Shown here: piece after piece, positions 25,734 to 37,899 of the stretch
Position numbering within the stretch: position 1 is the first letter of the stretch
Layout of the letters: every line of letters begins with the position of its first letter
Assembly: GCA_029721515.1 (NCBI GenBank)
Contig: CM056552.1
Span: forward strand, 15,153,001 to 15,217,000
Direction: 5' to 3'
DNA: 64,000 bases
Origin: Synanceia verrucosa
Taxonomy: Eukaryota; Chordata; Actinopteri; Perciformes; Synanceiidae
The notes under the pieces: model-generated
What the model was told of the DNA's origin: nothing
What the model saw: the letters and a program-made list of their open reading frames with translations, nothing else
The model's database searches: none
Translations under genes and position numbers: made by a program

Positions 25734-28700
25734 TCATGCTGCCAGGCGGTTTAGAGGAGAGTTGTCCAGAATGTATTCGCCAACTCCAGCAAAGTACATA
25801 ACTTGTGCAATGCCGAACAGAGGAGCAATAACCAGAGCACGACAGCCAGCACCCTTCAGGAAGGCAGCGGGCCCCTCCTTCCTCATTATTTTGCTGTAAA
25901 GAAACAGAGGGGGGGTTAATGCACACACACCAAAAAAAGGGAAGGATTGTTATGTAACAGTTATGACTCAGCTGTCTCACTTCACACAGTCCACAACACC
26001 ACTGTAAGTGTCCTCACTGGCCCCTTTGTTCAGTGACTGCAGTCTAGTCTTCACCACTAAAAAAAAAAAGGAGAGAGGAGAAAAAATAAATAATAATAAA
26101 AAAAATACATTCCAGAAACTTCAGAGCTGCAACTGATATGCAGGGAACATACGGCAGCTATGAATCTCAAAGCTCACCATCACAGGGGTTAACAGCCACA
26201 GCGGCAGCAGACCCTGCTGCACAGCCTGAGAGGAAAGCCCAATAGAAAGGTGACGACTCTTCTGGACTGGGTTGGCCCAGTCGGTTCAGGTTGGCAAATA
26301 ATGGGAAGTAGACAACAGAAAAGGGAACATCCCTGAAAGAAATAAAAACGTTGTTTAAGACTGAGAAGCTGACATGTAGTAACTGGTCCAACAAGTTCAC
26401 ATGGCTCCTCTCCAGGTGGAAGTTGTTACCTCATCAGTGTTGCCCCCAGGCCTTTGTAGAGGCCTTGGATGCCGTGGGTATGGAGGAGGTCCTTTGCAAT
26501 CTGCGTGGCAGACACAGCTCGAGGTGCAGAGACAACTGTGCCAGAGTTGTATGAACGGCTGATCACGGCGTTAGTGGCCACTAGCTTGGTCGGAGATATT
26601 ATAATGGGTTTTTGCTGCTGGGCTGCTTTAAAAAAAAAAAAAAAAAAAAGTTAACATACACTCATACAACATGACAGCGATTTTAGATGCACACAGATAT
26701 TGATTTTCAGTGTTGTATTCTCCTCACCGAGCCTGCCTGCGTCCTGTAGCTGTATCTTGAGCATCTCCATGGGCGTGGTGACAATAACTTGACACATGCC
26801 TGCACCACAACCTGCCAGCATCTCTCTGAACACTGACAGCCCCTTCCTGTTGATAGACAGGAGAAATATTAAGCAACACAATTCATTTAGTTGCATATTT
26901 TCCTAAGATGTTTTAATGAATTCACTGGTTGCCTTTGCTTACCCGTCCTTGGAGAGGTGATGCCTGAAGAAGTCGTTAGCAGCCAGCTTGATTGCCTTTT
27001 CAGGGGTGACCAGGGTCAAATTAACAGCAGCGCCTAAGGGGAAAAAATACACAGTTAGCATTGAAGTAACAATCATGTTTTTATTCAGCACATGGACAAA
27101 ACAAATGCTCTGCTGTTATCATTACAACATTACAATGCAAATAGTCCATAGTATAGCTAATCTACACACAGACAAGAGAGATGCTCAGTTTAAAGTAGGT
27201 TCAGTCATAATGATGGAGGGATGTGGACAAAAGGAAACACGAACATGAGATTCAGAAAGGAAAATGAGAAACAAGCAAAACACAGGAGATGAAATGAGGG
27301 TGAAGAACATAGAGAGGAAGACAACATCAAGTGTACGAAGAACAGTGAGACACTAAGACTAAGAAAGGCTCACTTTGTGTAAAGAAAACTTTAAGAAAAA
27401 GGAATGTCTTTATACTGAGAGACTACAACTCTGTAAGTAATATTTTAATGACAAGAAGGGACAAACAAATGAACAGATGTGAGTGAAAAGACAAACTGTG
27501 TGCAGTGTGAGCAGACTTCAGGCAAATTTAAAAACTCATCTGTTAAACTAAACTTTAGTCCACAGAGAAATTTTCAATATCAACTTAAGTCTGCAAAGAC
27601 AGCCCTTCATAGTCTAGAAAACGAGAACTTGGACAAGTTGACAGGACAGTGAAGAGACAACCAAGAAGTTACAAAGAGTCAAATAACAGAACAAATAGAT
27701 GGCAAAACAAAAACTTCTGCCTATAGTTTTAAATAGAGCAATATTGTAAGAACCATTATATGATTTGCCTCCAGCGTGGCTGCGCCTTATCGGCTAGCCT
27801 TCAATATCCCAGGGGGAAGTCTGTAATATGAAAAACACAGATGCAAACAAACAGCATTCCTCACACAAACAGAGACCCAGACTAAAAAGGTCTCCTCATA
27901 TGTAACCATGTACACAAGATTTATTTGACGTCAAATCAATGCACTTCATAAATAAACAGGGTTTTCATACTTAAGAGTATAAATGCAATAAAACACCAGT
28001 TTAGCTGCATAAGACCAGTTCTGGCCACCTCATATTCAGCTACATTATTTAAATAAAGCAACCCATGCACTCAGTATACAACAGCATTTATCCTAACCAA
28101 CCAAACATCAATATCTATGATTTCAAGCATACTGGATGTTAATATTCAGATGTGCATAATTCTTACCTCTGTACATGCCAAAGTATCCCTCTGACCGAAC
28201 TGTCTTCACAAGGCAGTCCATCCTATAGAACAAGAAAACAAAGGAAATATTACTGGACTGAACCACTCAAACAGTTTACTGAAGCTTAATTATATAAAGA
28301 AAAGTCAAGGACAGCTCAACGGGAGTCAGACATCAGTGAATGCTCTGACTAACCAAAGATGCTTGCTGAAGGGGTAAATGGAGCATACATTTCCATCCTT
28401 CAAAGTCATTCAAGACCACCTCACTGGAGAGGAATGAGAAAAGATAAATAGCCCTTCACGTTAGGAATGTCCCTGAACATATACATTCATTACAATGCCC
28501 CGCATGTGTCAACAGAGGCTTAGCTAGATTATTGCTAGTTTGCACATGAGCGTAGTGGTTACAATGCCAACAGATGTGGCAATCAGGCCTGCTTGTGAAA
28601 GAATTTAAAGTTTTGATTTTTTCTTCTGGGTTGATAAAGATGTAAGGGGCGAGCCCTCTTGAATATTTCAATATTGTTTGACCACTTTGGTCAACTTTAG

Positions 28701-29211
28701 ATGTTTTAAAAACGTACTCTATTTATAAACTAAACTTGAAATTTGAGGTCTCTCACTTGCTCCTCATCTCTGTTGTGAGCAGCATATGCACAATCCAGAT
28801 CAGGCACTTGTGCGCATTTCAATTATCCTGGAAACTTTGTCGGGTTGTGCTGGTGGACGAAAATCCAAACTATGCATAGCATTTTATAGAGGACAATTTC
28901 TATATGAGCAGGCACAAAAGTGCATTACCATTGAACCCTGCGTAACTAATAACACTTACATGCTCTTATAGGCCTGCTGACCTGGTCTCTGGTTTTGCAA
29001 CCTGGTCTTTGCCAAGTCAATGGGGAAGACACAAGTAACCCCAACAATGCCAGCAATACCTCCATTAATGAGCTTGGCTGGGAGGCTGAAAAAGAAAACA
29101 GTTGAATGAAGAAAATTCATCAGTCATATATGTAAAACAGTGAAAAATCCAATGAAGGTTGGCATATAATTATGGGTAGAATAAAACTCACCTGATCTGC
29201 TGCTGAGACAT
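25734..29211 (-). CDS. Mitochondrial glutamate carrier, SLC25A22-like
   Basis: Inner-membrane mitochondrial carrier. The family members it resembles (SLC25A22/SLC25A18) import glutamate with a proton. Exons in transcript order: 29211-29192, 29085-28960, 28222-28167, 27033-26943, 26846-26728, 26625-26430, 26332-26178, 26056-25981, 25893-25734. The frame is open through all nine, giving 332 residues. The three carrier repeats each hold the PX[DE]XX[KR] signature: PIDLAKTRLQ (28-37), PMEMLKIQLQ (from 123) and PCDVVKTRLQ (from 252). The stretches GAAVNLTLVTPEKAIKLAAN and KGLGATLMRDVPFSVVYFPL are near-identical to what I recall of human SLC25A22. The 196-base exon encodes a divergent linker between repeats 2 and 3. 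I believe zebrafish annotation calls a gene of this type slc25a55; paralogue assignment is uncertain, so no symbol is given. Confidence 0.93.
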
Positions 29212-29879
29212 GATGACTTGCAAATTTCTAAAAGATAGGAGTCGTGAAACTTAGTAGTGTGGCTCCAAGTGTTAGCCCTAGAGAGAAAACAGGATAAGTT
29301 ATTTCAAATGTATGAGCAGGATCCTGAGCTTATCCCACCCACACTAGAGGCTTTGGCTCATCCGGGTACCTCTAAGCAGCTCTGCTACTTGCAATATGAG
29401 AGTACGACCCGCATACCGGAAAACCATATTTGGGCATTGCTATCTTCCTGTAATTCTCGATCATCATCTATGCAGCTGAATCTCCAAAGCGTTTCTATGT
29501 GCATGCATGAAGTAGCTTTAAGGTAAAATTAACTTCGCTGTATCTGAGTCTCGATGAAAATGAGCTTTAACTACCTTTGAAAAATGTAAAAAAAAAAATT
29601 GACACGTTTAGAGTATATTCACGTTATATTCATCCGAAGTAATTTACATAAACAAAACGCAAAAACTAGCCCCGTGCAGCTTAATCTCCTAATGTTTAAA
29701 AGCACCGCTTTTTTATTCGTTAACTTGCTTAGCAAACGGTCGGTGCGGTTAGCGGAGACACCCATTGAGAACAATACACCCTCTAAATGTGAATAAGCTA
29801 GCAACCGCGAAAAAAAAGTACTGACAAGTAATGACCGCATCCTTCATAGTTTAAACATAAATTAAAACATTTTACTCAC

Positions 29880-29955
29880 CAAGAGTTTGTCTTGCAGTAA
29901 TTCTGAGAGACAGTTTCCGTTAGTTTCTGTTCCTGTGAGGTACGCCGGTCTGCTA
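29880..29955 (-). other. Likely non-coding first exon of the SLC25A22-like gene
   Basis: A strong 5' splice site on the minus strand (CTTG|GTGAGT, exon edge at 29880) lies about 670 bases upstream of the start codon. It sits at the edge of a CpG-richer stretch (about 29.9-30.1 kb). It would splice to the acceptor just before the ATG exon. The 5' limit is not visible and the given edge is a guess. Confidence 0.45.
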
Positions 29956-29959
29956 ATAT

Positions 29960-30135
29960 CACAGAGAAGAGAGTGGAAATTTCCATTGGACTTTAAGCGG
30001 GAGGGTTTGGGCTCACGTCCAGCGTCACCGCTTAGCTAATTTACATACAGCGCTGATTGGCTACTGTTGACTTTCCTCTTGTTTCATTGGAAGATCCAAT
30101 CCACCAATCACAGAGGTGCAAAGATGGCGAGGGTG
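29960..30135. promoter_or_regulatory. Promoter region of the SLC25A22-like gene with a YY1-like site
   Basis: CpG-enriched DNA upstream of the likely first exon. AAGATGGCGAGGG at about 30121-30133 (plus strand) matches the YY1 core (AAGATGGCGGC type), common at nuclear genes for mitochondrial proteins. Binding is inferred. A CCAAT-like motif (ATTGG) occurs several times nearby. Confidence 0.4.
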
Positions 30136-31651
30136 GGAGATGAAAGAACCATTGTCCTCACAGTTAAATTATTGTATTTTGACGTGGATTTAACACAAAT
30201 GCCCAACGTTTAACATGTAAATACGTATTTTGGAGAAATTACGATATCGAGAAAGTTTGTCAAAGCGGCTTGAAAGGTCTTAAAGTTAAAGATGATCCTC
30301 TGCTCATTGTAAATCTATGTGTTAAGATCATCATGGCATTAAGATCATTCTAGAAAGCTTGTTTGCAACAGCAGTGAGATTACGTCAACCTAATCTATGG
30401 CAAGGTGGAAAGTAACCAAACACAGTTCTGTAATAAAGTATAATTTTGAGCTACTTTATATTCATGTTTTGCACTTCCTACTGTTTCAGAGTGAAATAAG
30501 GTGCACATACATCCACTGCAACTGACAGCCATAGCTGCAAGTAACTTTACACAGTAATAAATACACACAAAACATCAGTTTAGAAAATGCAGGGCACTGT
30601 TAAAGATTAAATATCCAACATTAACACTGCACAGTTACAATTGACTCCCTCTTTACCTCTTTTCCTGCATTATGAGCACTTTCAGATTTTACAGTTTTAA
30701 CATGCTGATAACAGTATTTTTTTTTTATAATGCTCTCATGGATTGATTGATTCATATTTTCACTGCTGTTCTCTGTTGGTGCAGCACCTGCCTGTAGCAG
30801 TTTTGGATACCCTTTACCTTGTCAATCAGGTTTGAAATGCAGGACTTACTTACTTGAGTGTCTATAAATTGTAATACAAATGTGGGGAACTGATGAGAAT
30901 CACAATGTGCTTTATTATTGCTCCCAATGCATGTATACACATTAACAGATGTACAGGTAAATCAAGGATAACAAAGCTGAACAAAACAAGTCTCTTCCTC
31001 ATTCATGTCTCTTTGTTAAAGTGTAAAAAGCTGTCTGAGCTGCCTGAGGGTCAGACAGACAAATCAATTCACATTTTGTTTGCCGTAGGAGAAGTCAATT
31101 CATTTAAAATTTCCAATTATAGTCTTACATTATGTAAGAACTAGGTTTTGAGAGGAAAGAATAGCATGGGCGTGACTTCAACTTAGGTAAATAACTGAAA
31201 AAATAAAGCATTGATGTTGAAGGATAAATAATAAAAAGGTCAAATCTGCATCAAAATGTAGCCTTTTGAATTACTCAAGCTTTTTCTCTCCAGTTTCTGA
31301 CCATCTGGTAAATTGAAGAGGTTTCAACTGCAGGTGCTCATTATGATTGGGCTGTGTGTTGTGGAAAATTACCGGTATGTATGTCAATGGCAAGAGGGCT
31401 ATTTCTAGGGCCTAAACTGGTTTATCTGTCATGTTTGTTTTAGATACACTGCAATGTGTCAGAAACCAGCCCCTCATTGGCATGAAGTTTAACAGTGGGA
31501 GTTATATAATTTTCCCAAAGGAAGCACTCTCACACTTACATAACATATTTTCTATTCTATGCAATTATATTAATTATATTACTTTGTTTTGGGATCAGTA
31601 TCTTTGTATTTACATGAGGCTGAATAAGGAATCAGATAATCTGGGCTCACA
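30136..31651. other. Intergenic DNA
   Basis: AT-rich, with no gene, named repeat or conserved motif that I can support. Confidence 0.5.
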
Positions 31652-31806
31652 TTAACATTCATTGTAAACCCTGTTGACACCAAAACAGGAGGAGCTCTTC
31701 AGGAATTCGACAGACAGTCTGTAATGGTGTCGGACAAGTTTGTAGATGTTCAGGACCTCCTTGTCAGCTGCATAATATGCTCTTATGTAAGGCTGGAACT
31801 CGGCTA
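31652..31806 (-). CDS. Unidentified terminal-exon-like segment
   Basis: On the minus strand a good acceptor (TTTCACTTTGCTATACAG|TA, exon edge 31806) opens a frame of 50 full codons to a stop at 31652. The translation looks protein-like and is rich in Tyr, Lys and Arg: AEFQPYIRAYYAADKEVLNI, YKLVRHHYRLSVEFLKSSSC, then FGVNR. I do not recognise the family. No partner exons are visible between it and tshb, which lies 2.9 kb upstream in the same direction. It may be the last exon of a small or decayed gene, or a chance frame. Confidence 0.3.
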
Positions 31807-31959
31807 CTGTATAGCAAAGTGAAATAAACTCAATTATAAAAGATATCAGTCAGCATAATGTAAAGCAGGGTCACGCAGTTTAGCATGTTAGCATGCTATA
31901 ATTTAATAATGAGATGGAAATGTCATCAGTTTTGCAGGCATTTGGTCATCAAGCATAGT

Positions 31960-32360
31960 ACTGGACAAAATTGGAAAACTGGAAATTTTGACCCGATGGT
32001 GGCGCTAGTAGAAACATTAAGGTATCACCAAAGTTATTAGCATCCACCCTGCAGGGGAGCATGTACTTTATACATACTAAATGTCATGGCAATCCATGAA
32101 ATAAATTGTGGAAACATTTTACACAAAGCCAGAAAAGTGAATGTCATCATGGTGAGGGGATGGAAAGGACAGTAGGATTTATCCTATACGAACCACAAAT
32201 GTCTGCACTATCAGGGAAGAACAGTAAGATATCTCATAGGGTGAGAGAAAACTCTGCCCGGCTGGGGGGCACTACAGGAAAAGTCGGGATCAACAATGTC
32301 ATTAGGACACATTGGCTGGACACTGTCCATCCAATAGTTGTCAAGAATGTACCGTGAACT
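31960..32360. mobile_element. Interspersed repeat fragment, interrupted
   Basis: It contains TTTTGACCCGATGGTGGCGC, ATCACCAAAGTTATTAG and CATGGCAATCCATG at the left, and CTGTCCATCCAATAGTTGTC at the right; to my memory these belong to one common fish repeat. About 200 bases between (32110-32320) look foreign, so it may be split by an insertion. Not confirmed by any search. Confidence 0.4.
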
Positions 32361-32925
32361 CACATTTTTTCTAGTTGAATAAACACAACACAAAACTGTA
32401 TGGTTTGTCTGAATGAAAAAGTGATTGGTATGTGCACCACATTGTCTGCTTCTCTTGTATTGCTGATAGAAGCAAATTCCATTTCATCCACTGCTTTTTC
32501 CATTCGGGTATTAGGGTTTTAAAAACACCACTGCAAGGAGAGTTTCAGCAGGGAAATTCAAATCACTGTGCCAAAGCAGTCTCATGATGTTAGAATTATA
32601 TCAGGTTAACTGTTCATATGAAGTATACAGCATAATAAACCTTCAGGTATGTGGGATTATGAGTAAAACCATGCTCCATCATATTGAGTCACTGAAAATA
32701 ATTAAGATGACAACTAAACAACTATAAAATAATATATGTAGTGAAGATATGAACATGAAACATGCATGATGGACAAAGACATAAACAATGTCCATTCTGT
32801 CTGCAGACTGTTTACAAAGGTAAACAGAGAGTCTGGTTGTCACAAGTCGTGCAAGCGTCAAGGTATAGTGGCTCAGCATTTTACAAAGTCACTTTCCATT
32901 GTACACAGGCAGCTAGTGAAGCACA

Positions 32926-33641
32926 GTGAAGAGATGGTCAGACGAAGCTGAGGAGGCTCTGCAGGACTGGTTCGACAGGACGCTGTGGGATGTTTCCAGT
33001 AATGACCGTGGGGAAGACAATCAGGAGCTAACAAACTGCCTGACGGACTATATCAACTTCTGTGTGGGGAGCACTATACCCACCAGGTCTGTATGGAGGT
33101 TTTCCAATAGCAAACTTTGGATTACTCCTTGTTAGGCAACAGGGAGGAATTGAGGACTGTAGAGACAACCGAGGAAGATCAGAGAGGGGAAACTGAACTA
33201 CAGGAAGATGTAGGTTCAGTTCAGCTACAGCAGAACAACATCAGTGGAGTGTGGAGAGGCCTTAAAACCATCTCTGGCTACAGAGAACCAAAGTCTCAGT
33301 CTAGAGGAGACCAACAGTGGGTGGAGGACCTATAGTGTAGGTCCTCCACCTCAACAGGTTTGATCAGGTAACCCCCCCATCCAGTTCTTCCTGCTGCATC
33401 CTCCTGCTCTCTGCACCTCCTCCATCCTCAGCTCACTCCCAGCCATCACCCCCATTATATATTATATATGTTGTATATATGAAGTTATTCACATGATGCC
33501 TTTACTTTTTCCACTTGGTTGTTTTTCTACTGATGTTCTTATTGTTTTTATAGGCCCTTCTTGTAATGTTGCATGATCCACTCCATTCCCAGTTTGTGGG
33601 ACCAATAAAGGATCATCAAATCTAATGTAATGTAATGTAAT
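32926..33641 (+). mobile_element. 5'-truncated non-LTR retrotransposon (LINE) remnant
   Basis: 32940-33130 translates to residues resembling the segment between endonuclease and reverse transcriptase of fish LINEs (AEEALQDWFDRTLWDV, LTDYINFCVGSTIPTRSV, then SNSKLWITP). A second frame gives LQQNNISGVWRGLKTISGY. No reverse-transcriptase motif remains. The right end reads GTGGGACCAATAAAGGATCA followed by (TAATG)n, the tail form of several fish LINEs. Family assignment (Rex1/CR1/L2-like) is uncertain. Confidence 0.7.
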
Positions 33642-34430
33642 CTATCGTTAGCTCTGCCACATCCAGTTTGTTCCAACTCCACCCCCGAAAACATACCTCC
33701 CCTCAAGGCTACTTCAAGATCTATAATTTTATGCATTGCTTCAGGCATCAGTGGCATAGTAACAAAGGCAGAGCTTGATATGGTGAGTAATGCAGACAGG
33801 GATAATTTCTGTTGACTGATGAAAGAGAGACAGATAAATTATTCTCACCCTTTGTGCCATCCCTTTAAATCTATAAAGCTGCAAAACCAATAGGTACACA
33901 CAGGCAATGTCTGTGTATAACAAAATAGTTTTTCATCAACACAGAGACACTTGACAATAATAAAGAAGTGACAGAATATAAAATAAGGTGATGAGACAGC
34001 AGTGTCACCACATGATGGACATCATACATTCTCTCTCACTGACCTGCTGCTATTAATAAGCTCCAGCTGTCTTCCCAAATTCCCTTTGAGATTGTGAAAC
34101 TACATATATAAGCTCTGGTTGGGATGAGACAAAATGACTCAACAGATAGCAACAGATCACATGGGTGGTGACTCTTCTGTGCTCTTCACACCTGATCTTT
34201 GTGGCTCAATGTGCCATTTAAAAAGAAGAGTGTCAACAATCATGTGTCCTCCAGAATGAGCAACACATGACATGACTGCTGGGGCAAATATAGCATCCTG
34301 GGGTGACATTGTGGAGTGTCATGGCCTTCTGTGTTTGTTATGGAGAGAACAGAAAACTATGGCACAGTTTGGCACAGGATGTGATTAAGCAAAGCACAGC
34401 TTAGTCAGACAGCTATTCATAGAGTTCAGC
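33642..34430. other. Intergenic DNA downstream of tshb
   Basis: No gene seen. A donor-like GATATG|GTGAGTAATG on the plus strand near 33.78 kb has no exon that stays open in a convincing way. Confidence 0.4.
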
Positions 34431-34436
34431 TTTAAT
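34431..34436 (-). terminator. Candidate tshb polyadenylation signal (ATTAAA)
   Basis: Minus-strand ATTAAA about 255 bases past the tshb stop. It is the first near-consensus hexamer downstream that I see. Use is inferred only. Confidence 0.35.
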
Positions 34437-34689
34437 TGAGTTTCATTCAGACTATCCCTTTCAGAATAAACATAATATGTCTGGGAGTCACACATGACGC
34501 TGGCAAAAACACACAGTGGGATCAACCCCCATTGTAAACTGAGAAGCTACAGCACAGACACACTGGGCATATCACCGTATCATTACAGATAGAATGATGT
34601 TTGTCCTACTAAAAACACTCATGGATGCAGTTTCATTGATGGCATTTTAACAAAGAAAGGAGAGAGTCAAGCGAAGATAAACAGCACAA

Positions 34690-36188
34690 TCAGAAAGGGA
34701 TCATGTAGTTACTGTGGCCAGGGTAAGGGTAGATATGTCTGACTGGTTTGGTACACCTAGCTCCGTCCACACTGGCTCTGTGTGCACACTCATCGCTGTC
34801 GGTCCTGCAGGCGCCGCAGTGGCAGCTGAGAGCCACAGGGTAGGTGAAGACGGGGTTGGTGTCGATGGGACAGCCAGGTAGGATGGCTGTGCGGTACTCC
34901 ACCTTGTCATAGGTACAACCTCTTTGGATGAGGAAGCGTGGGCCGATTATATCCCTCATGTTGCTGTCCTGCTCACCACACACAAACACACATATGAACT
35001 TAAGAGAACAAAATTGTACTTAAAGGTATTTAAGGTTCTTGTTATCTAAAAATAGTAAAAATTATTCAAAACATTTTTTATGTTAATTATGTGACTTGTC
35101 CTTATGTCAAACATAATTATGGAATTTTCAGTAAACTTCAGGGGTAATACCTGAAAAGTTGCATGTTGGCACAAGGACATTGAGGAGGATTGCTGTATAT
35201 AGTGAAATTAAAATGAAGTTCTCATCTCTCCTTTAATCTCACTGAAAAAAAATGTGGTCAGATTTTAGTCATTTTCAACATTATAGCCACATTTTATGAC
35301 CTAAAATTAATTTAATTGTAAATGTTATTATTTTAATTGAAACCTTTTTTATTCAGAGAAGCATTTTTCTAAAAGACTATGTTTCATATATACTGTATTT
35401 TACCGTTTTCCACATTTAATACATTCAAGTGTAATAAAACAAAGAGTACCTATGCAATTAAATATTATATTGAGAGACATACAATTTAATGTCTCTCTTC
35501 AACTTTCTGTCGCTGTTAGTTACTGTAATTTCATTTATTTTTGCCCTTTCATACTTCTATTTCCATCCATCCATCCATCCATCCATTTTCTACCACTTAT
35601 CCTCACAGCCTATCCTAGCTGTCTTAGGGTGAAAGGCCGGGTACACCCTGGACAAGTCTCCAGTTCATCACAGGACACATAGAGACAGACAACCATTCAC
35701 ACTCACATTTACACCTACGGTCAATTTAAATTAGCCAGTTAACCTAATCCCCATGCATGTTTTTGGATGGTGGGAGGAAGCCAGAGTACCCGGAGAGAAC
35801 CCACGCAGACATGGGGAGAACATGCAAACTCCACTCAGAAAGGCCCCGGGCCAGGAATCAAACCTTCTTGCTGTGAGGCGCTAACCACTGCACCACCATG
35901 CCGCCCACTTTTATTTCCAGTCAGTAAGAATTGAGAATTTGGAAAAACCTTTCCCATCAATTCTTTTTTCTGTATGATGTTGTGTCTGTTTTTCAGAATA
36001 ACTGATAAACTAGGATTTATACATACCCTTGAGTAGCAAAACCCCATGCAGATAGTGGTGTTGATTGCCACACAGAAGTCACATTCTGGTCTCTCCACAT
36101 ACAGGGTGAAGTCGGTGGGTAAACACATGGGAACAGCTGGGCTGAACAGCAGAAAAAGGAGCCAGCAGGAGAACACTGCAGTCTCCAT
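34690..36188 (-). CDS. tshb: Thyroid-stimulating hormone beta subunit
   Basis: Beta subunit of pituitary thyrotropin; it pairs with the common glycoprotein alpha subunit and acts on the TSH receptor. Coding exons are 36188-36027 and 34968-34690, joined in phase 0, giving 146 residues (human 138). Residues 1-20 are a signal peptide. The mature part has the 12 cysteines of the glycoprotein-hormone beta fold, one N-glycosylation site (Asn43, NTT), and the motifs YPVALSCHCGAC (98-108) and CTKP (126-129). The usual CAGYC core reads CMGFC here (47-51). An acceptor at 36230 places 41 bases of 5' UTR in the first coding exon. The single coding intron (36026-34969) contains a SINE in the same orientation as the gene. 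slc5a8-like lies head-to-head on the right. Confidence 0.97.
35566..35906 (-). mobile_element. tRNA-derived SINE, copy 5, in the tshb intron
   Basis: Near full-length copy on the minus strand, the same direction as tshb, with a (CCAT)n tail. It is flanked by ACTTCTATTTCCA / ACTTTTATTTCCA (35553-35565 and 35907-35919), a 13-bp duplication with one mismatch. Confidence 0.9.
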
Positions 36189-36388
36189 GTCATGCAGTGT
36201 TATTTTTTTCCCCTCTGTCAGTTTGGGACCTGTGTGGAAAAGAAAGATAAAGAAGTATTATAAATAAGTTGGCATCACAATAACAGAGAAATTTTAGTAT
36301 CATGAACATTATTTGATGGGTCACTTGCTCCAGAGATGTGGGCTCCAGCAGGCCTGATAATGCTGTGAGTGTGAACATCCAGTGAACA

Positions 36389-36397
36389 CTATTTATA
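36389..36397 (-). promoter_or_regulatory. tshb TATA box
   Basis: Minus-strand TATAAATAG lies about 200 bases upstream of the tshb start codon. A start about 30 bases downstream (near 36363) would give a roughly 40-base non-coding exon ending at a possible donor (CAA|GTGACC, edge 36325), spliced to the acceptor at 36230. A TATA promoter with a short non-coding first exon is the known vertebrate TSHB arrangement. The exact start site is inferred. Confidence 0.65.
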
Positions 36398-36399
36398 CA

Positions 36400-37899
36400 A
36401 ACATTACATATCCACCTGCATCCTAGGTAGCAGTTTATCTGTGACGAACAGGAAGGGCTGAACTATTCGTCCATTATGTGGATGACATGAATTAATAATT
36501 TCCCCCATGAACAAATTTCATGCAGTAACCAAGGAAATCAATGCAACAGATTCCTGTATCTGATTCTGTCCAAAGTGGTCTGAGACAGTGTCCACTAGAT
36601 GTCACAAAGTGCCTGAAAGCATCATTTCTGTTCAAGAATGTTCTCAAAGTTTAACCAGAGCTTTACTTCATGTTACAAAACAAACCTAATCAGTTTCTCA
36701 TTTGGATAAAAATTAACTAAGGAAAAAGCACTGATTGAATAACAAAATAAACGGGAGCACTGGTGCATTACACCAGACAGCAAAGTGCACACTAAATGCT
36801 CACAAACCGTCACAGAAAACATCCCAAGCTGGTGTATCCAATCCAATAAGAAAGTAATAAGAAAGTAATTAAAAAGGCAGTAAACACGAGCATTCACCTG
36901 TTCTTCAGCTACTGGAAAGTACCTTGACTTTTTTCTCTTATCTATATTTCTGTTTAATGATTGGTGATCTTAGTCAAAGTCTCTGTGATACATTACCGTC
37001 ATGAAGCATGCGATTGTTTTCACTGCCATTGTTCCCGGTATTCATGTGTTGGACACTGTCTTTCTTTCTATTTTTATTCTATTTTCTATCACATGTGTTG
37101 TTGTTAGTGAGTAAATCTATGAATGAATAGGAGTGGTGCTAAAAATATATACAGCACTAAGCTCATTCATCTTACTCATATTTACAAACATTAACCATAT
37201 GTGCCATTTTCGATCAACTATTAAAACTTGACTGGAACTGATGTTCTCATTAAGTCACTTTTGATGAGAACATCATTTCCAGTAGAGATGTGCTCACTGA
37301 CAGTGACCATATGACCTTAAGTGACAAAACCATAAAGACTTAACCTGCCCTGCTTCCTGAACTTCCTCACATAAGAAGTAACTACTGACTAACCTGGAGT
37401 TGCATAAAGATCCCTCCTGGGTATGAATGGATGAATCTTGACAACACAACAAACAGGGTCATCACTTTTACAATCTCTGAAATTATGGCTGACTTCAGTG
37501 TGTCCTTGATGGATTATTAACTAAAGTGAACTTCTCTTTATAATCTGCTGAAAGCATTAGCGTGGACTAGATTGCAGCCAAATGCAGATCTACGCTGGTC
37601 TCATTCTTCTATCATTTGGAACGACTCTGGTGTTTGACCTCTTTGGATTTTTCTGTTCTTTTCTCAAGGTTTGAGTGTAGCTGATTTAATTCTAAGGCTG
37701 ACAAGTGTTTTTTTCTGGCTGTCTCTGATGTGCATTTTCACTTTTGGTATTGATATATGTGCAACTGGAGTTGAGGACAATTTCAGGATACATTCAAGTG
37801 AAGAACATTAAACATTAGCTAGCTTTCATAATACAGAAGCATTCCTAACAGTTCACAGAGAAGTGTTAGTAAAAGGAAGCTGCTTCTGCTGAACTAACC
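36400..37899. other. Shared intergenic region between divergent tshb and slc5a8-like genes
   Basis: About 1.5 kb head-to-head spacer. The left end holds the tshb TATA promoter. No clear promoter motif is visible for the transporter, whose first exon includes at least a short 5' UTR before ACCATGG. Confidence 0.45.

Noticed and set aside
30124..30213. Small plus-strand protein starting MARVGDERT
   Set aside because: 29 codons only; the ATG falls in a YY1-like motif and nothing supports translation.
32211..32393. 60-codon minus-strand frame
   Set aside because: Lies within an interspersed repeat interrupted by another insertion.
33117..33335. Plus-strand frame as an independent gene
   Set aside because: It is a shifted continuation of the LINE remnant.
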